Assembly (NCBI RefSeq): GCF_028656955.1
Contig: NZ_JAMDGY010000053.1
Span: 1 to 64,000 of the forward strand
DNA from: Pseudomonas fontis
GTDB taxonomy: Bacteria > Pseudomonadota > Gammaproteobacteria > Pseudomonadales > Pseudomonadaceae
Reading direction: 5' to 3'
Length of the DNA: 64,000 nt
Within the stretch, counting starts at the first letter, position 1, and each line of letters begins with the position of its first letter. Below the pieces are notes generated by a model, which ran no database searches, was not told where the DNA came from, and saw nothing but the letters and a program-made list of their open reading frames with translations. A program made the position numbers and the translations under genes. Shown in pieces: positions 63,860 through 64,000 of the stretch.

Positions 63860-64000
63860 TCAGCGAAACGGCCTGCGCTTGACGGCATATGGGGTGCAGG
63901 CGCGCAGGCCCGAGGCGATGTATTTCTCCACCGACGACACCGAAACCTTCAGTTCAGCGGCAATGTCGCGGTGGCCCATGCCGCTCAACTTGTGCATGAG
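63860..64000 (-). CDS. ECF sigma factor, FecI type (partial, 5' end outside window)
   Basis: The last 46 codons of a gene entering from the right edge. The translation begins LMHKLSGMGHRDIAAELKVS and goes on VSSVEKYIASGLRAC, which is the region-4 helix-turn-helix of FecI-like ECF sigma factors. It ends ...RRPFR and stop at 63860-63862. No FecR gene follows; the next gene is the ABC transporter at 63738. It probably controls the siderophore genes under iron limitation. Family call is strong for its length; the identity of the anti-sigma partner, if any, is unknown. Confidence 0.82.
   Translation of the reverse strand, partial: LMHKLSGMGHRDIAAELKVSVSSVEKYIASGLRACTPYAVKRRPFR

Overview
The window is one stretch of Pseudomonas chromosome, most likely from the P. 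putida group. The grounds are high GC with strong GC3 bias, dense operons joined by ATGA overlaps, paired REP palindromes built on GCCGGCAAGGCCGGC, and typical Pseudomonas gene order (DUF1853/nadK...pepN; gcl-hyi-glxR-ttuD-pyk). I see no rRNA, tRNA, CRISPR array, insertion sequence or prophage.

Layout. 0-7.7 kb: a housekeeping block with DUF1853 divergent from nadK, PPP-like phosphatase, rhomboid protease, YeaC-like DUF1315, DUF2797 and pepN. 7.7-13.4 kb: a cloverleaf-like repeat, a YCF48 propeller + RND exporter pair, and a small cytosolic gene overlapping an exported lactonase-like propeller. 13.4-19 kb: sbcD-sbcC-GST in one overlapping minus-strand operon. 19.1-25.9 kb: a MoxR/Bat operon (MoxR ATPase, DUF58, DUF4381, BatA, BatB/C fusion, BatD). 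26.2-27.6 kb: an orphan DUF2235 lipase-like protein. 27.6-32.4 kb: a MarR-controlled tripartite drug efflux operon with a clear promoter/operator. 32.5-37.2 kb: a second copy of the cloverleaf repeat, FKBP, exported histidine phosphatase, Lrp/DMT divergent pair, hydrolase and RNA methyltransferase. 37.3-41.5 kb: DUF2946, TonB receptor and PepSY protein behind a CusR-like palindrome. 41.9-46 kb: FabV, sulfate-binding protein, ion channel and urea transporter. 46.1-53.3 kb: glyoxylate/glycerate assimilation (gcl, hyi, glxR, ttuD, pyk) with a divergent GlcG/HbpS-like gene and twin TTGTATACAA operators. 53.4-64 kb: a TetR regulator, then a siderophore locus (TonB receptor with Fur box, binding protein, ATPase, two FecCD permeases, two YbtP/YbtQ- or BarA/BarB-like ABC transporters) and, cut by the right edge, the C-terminus of a FecI-type ECF sigma factor.

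How genes work together. The glyoxylate block condenses two glyoxylates to tartronate semialdehyde (Gcl), interconverts and reduces it (Hyi, GlxR), phosphorylates glycerate (TtuD) and feeds pyruvate (Pyk). Hairpins or REPs lie at three of its four gene joints, which suggests graded expression. The right-hand locus is a complete ferric-siderophore uptake set without synthesis genes in view. Its make-up resembles acinetobactin BauABCDE/BarAB, so a pseudomonine-like synthesis cluster may lie beyond the right edge.

The observations I rate highest are the siderophore locus with its orphan ECF sigma factor, the hairpins inside the gcl operon, the copper-type palindrome in front of DUF2946, the hairpin that hides the ribosome binding site of the ion channel, and the two inverted copies of the cloverleaf-like repeat.
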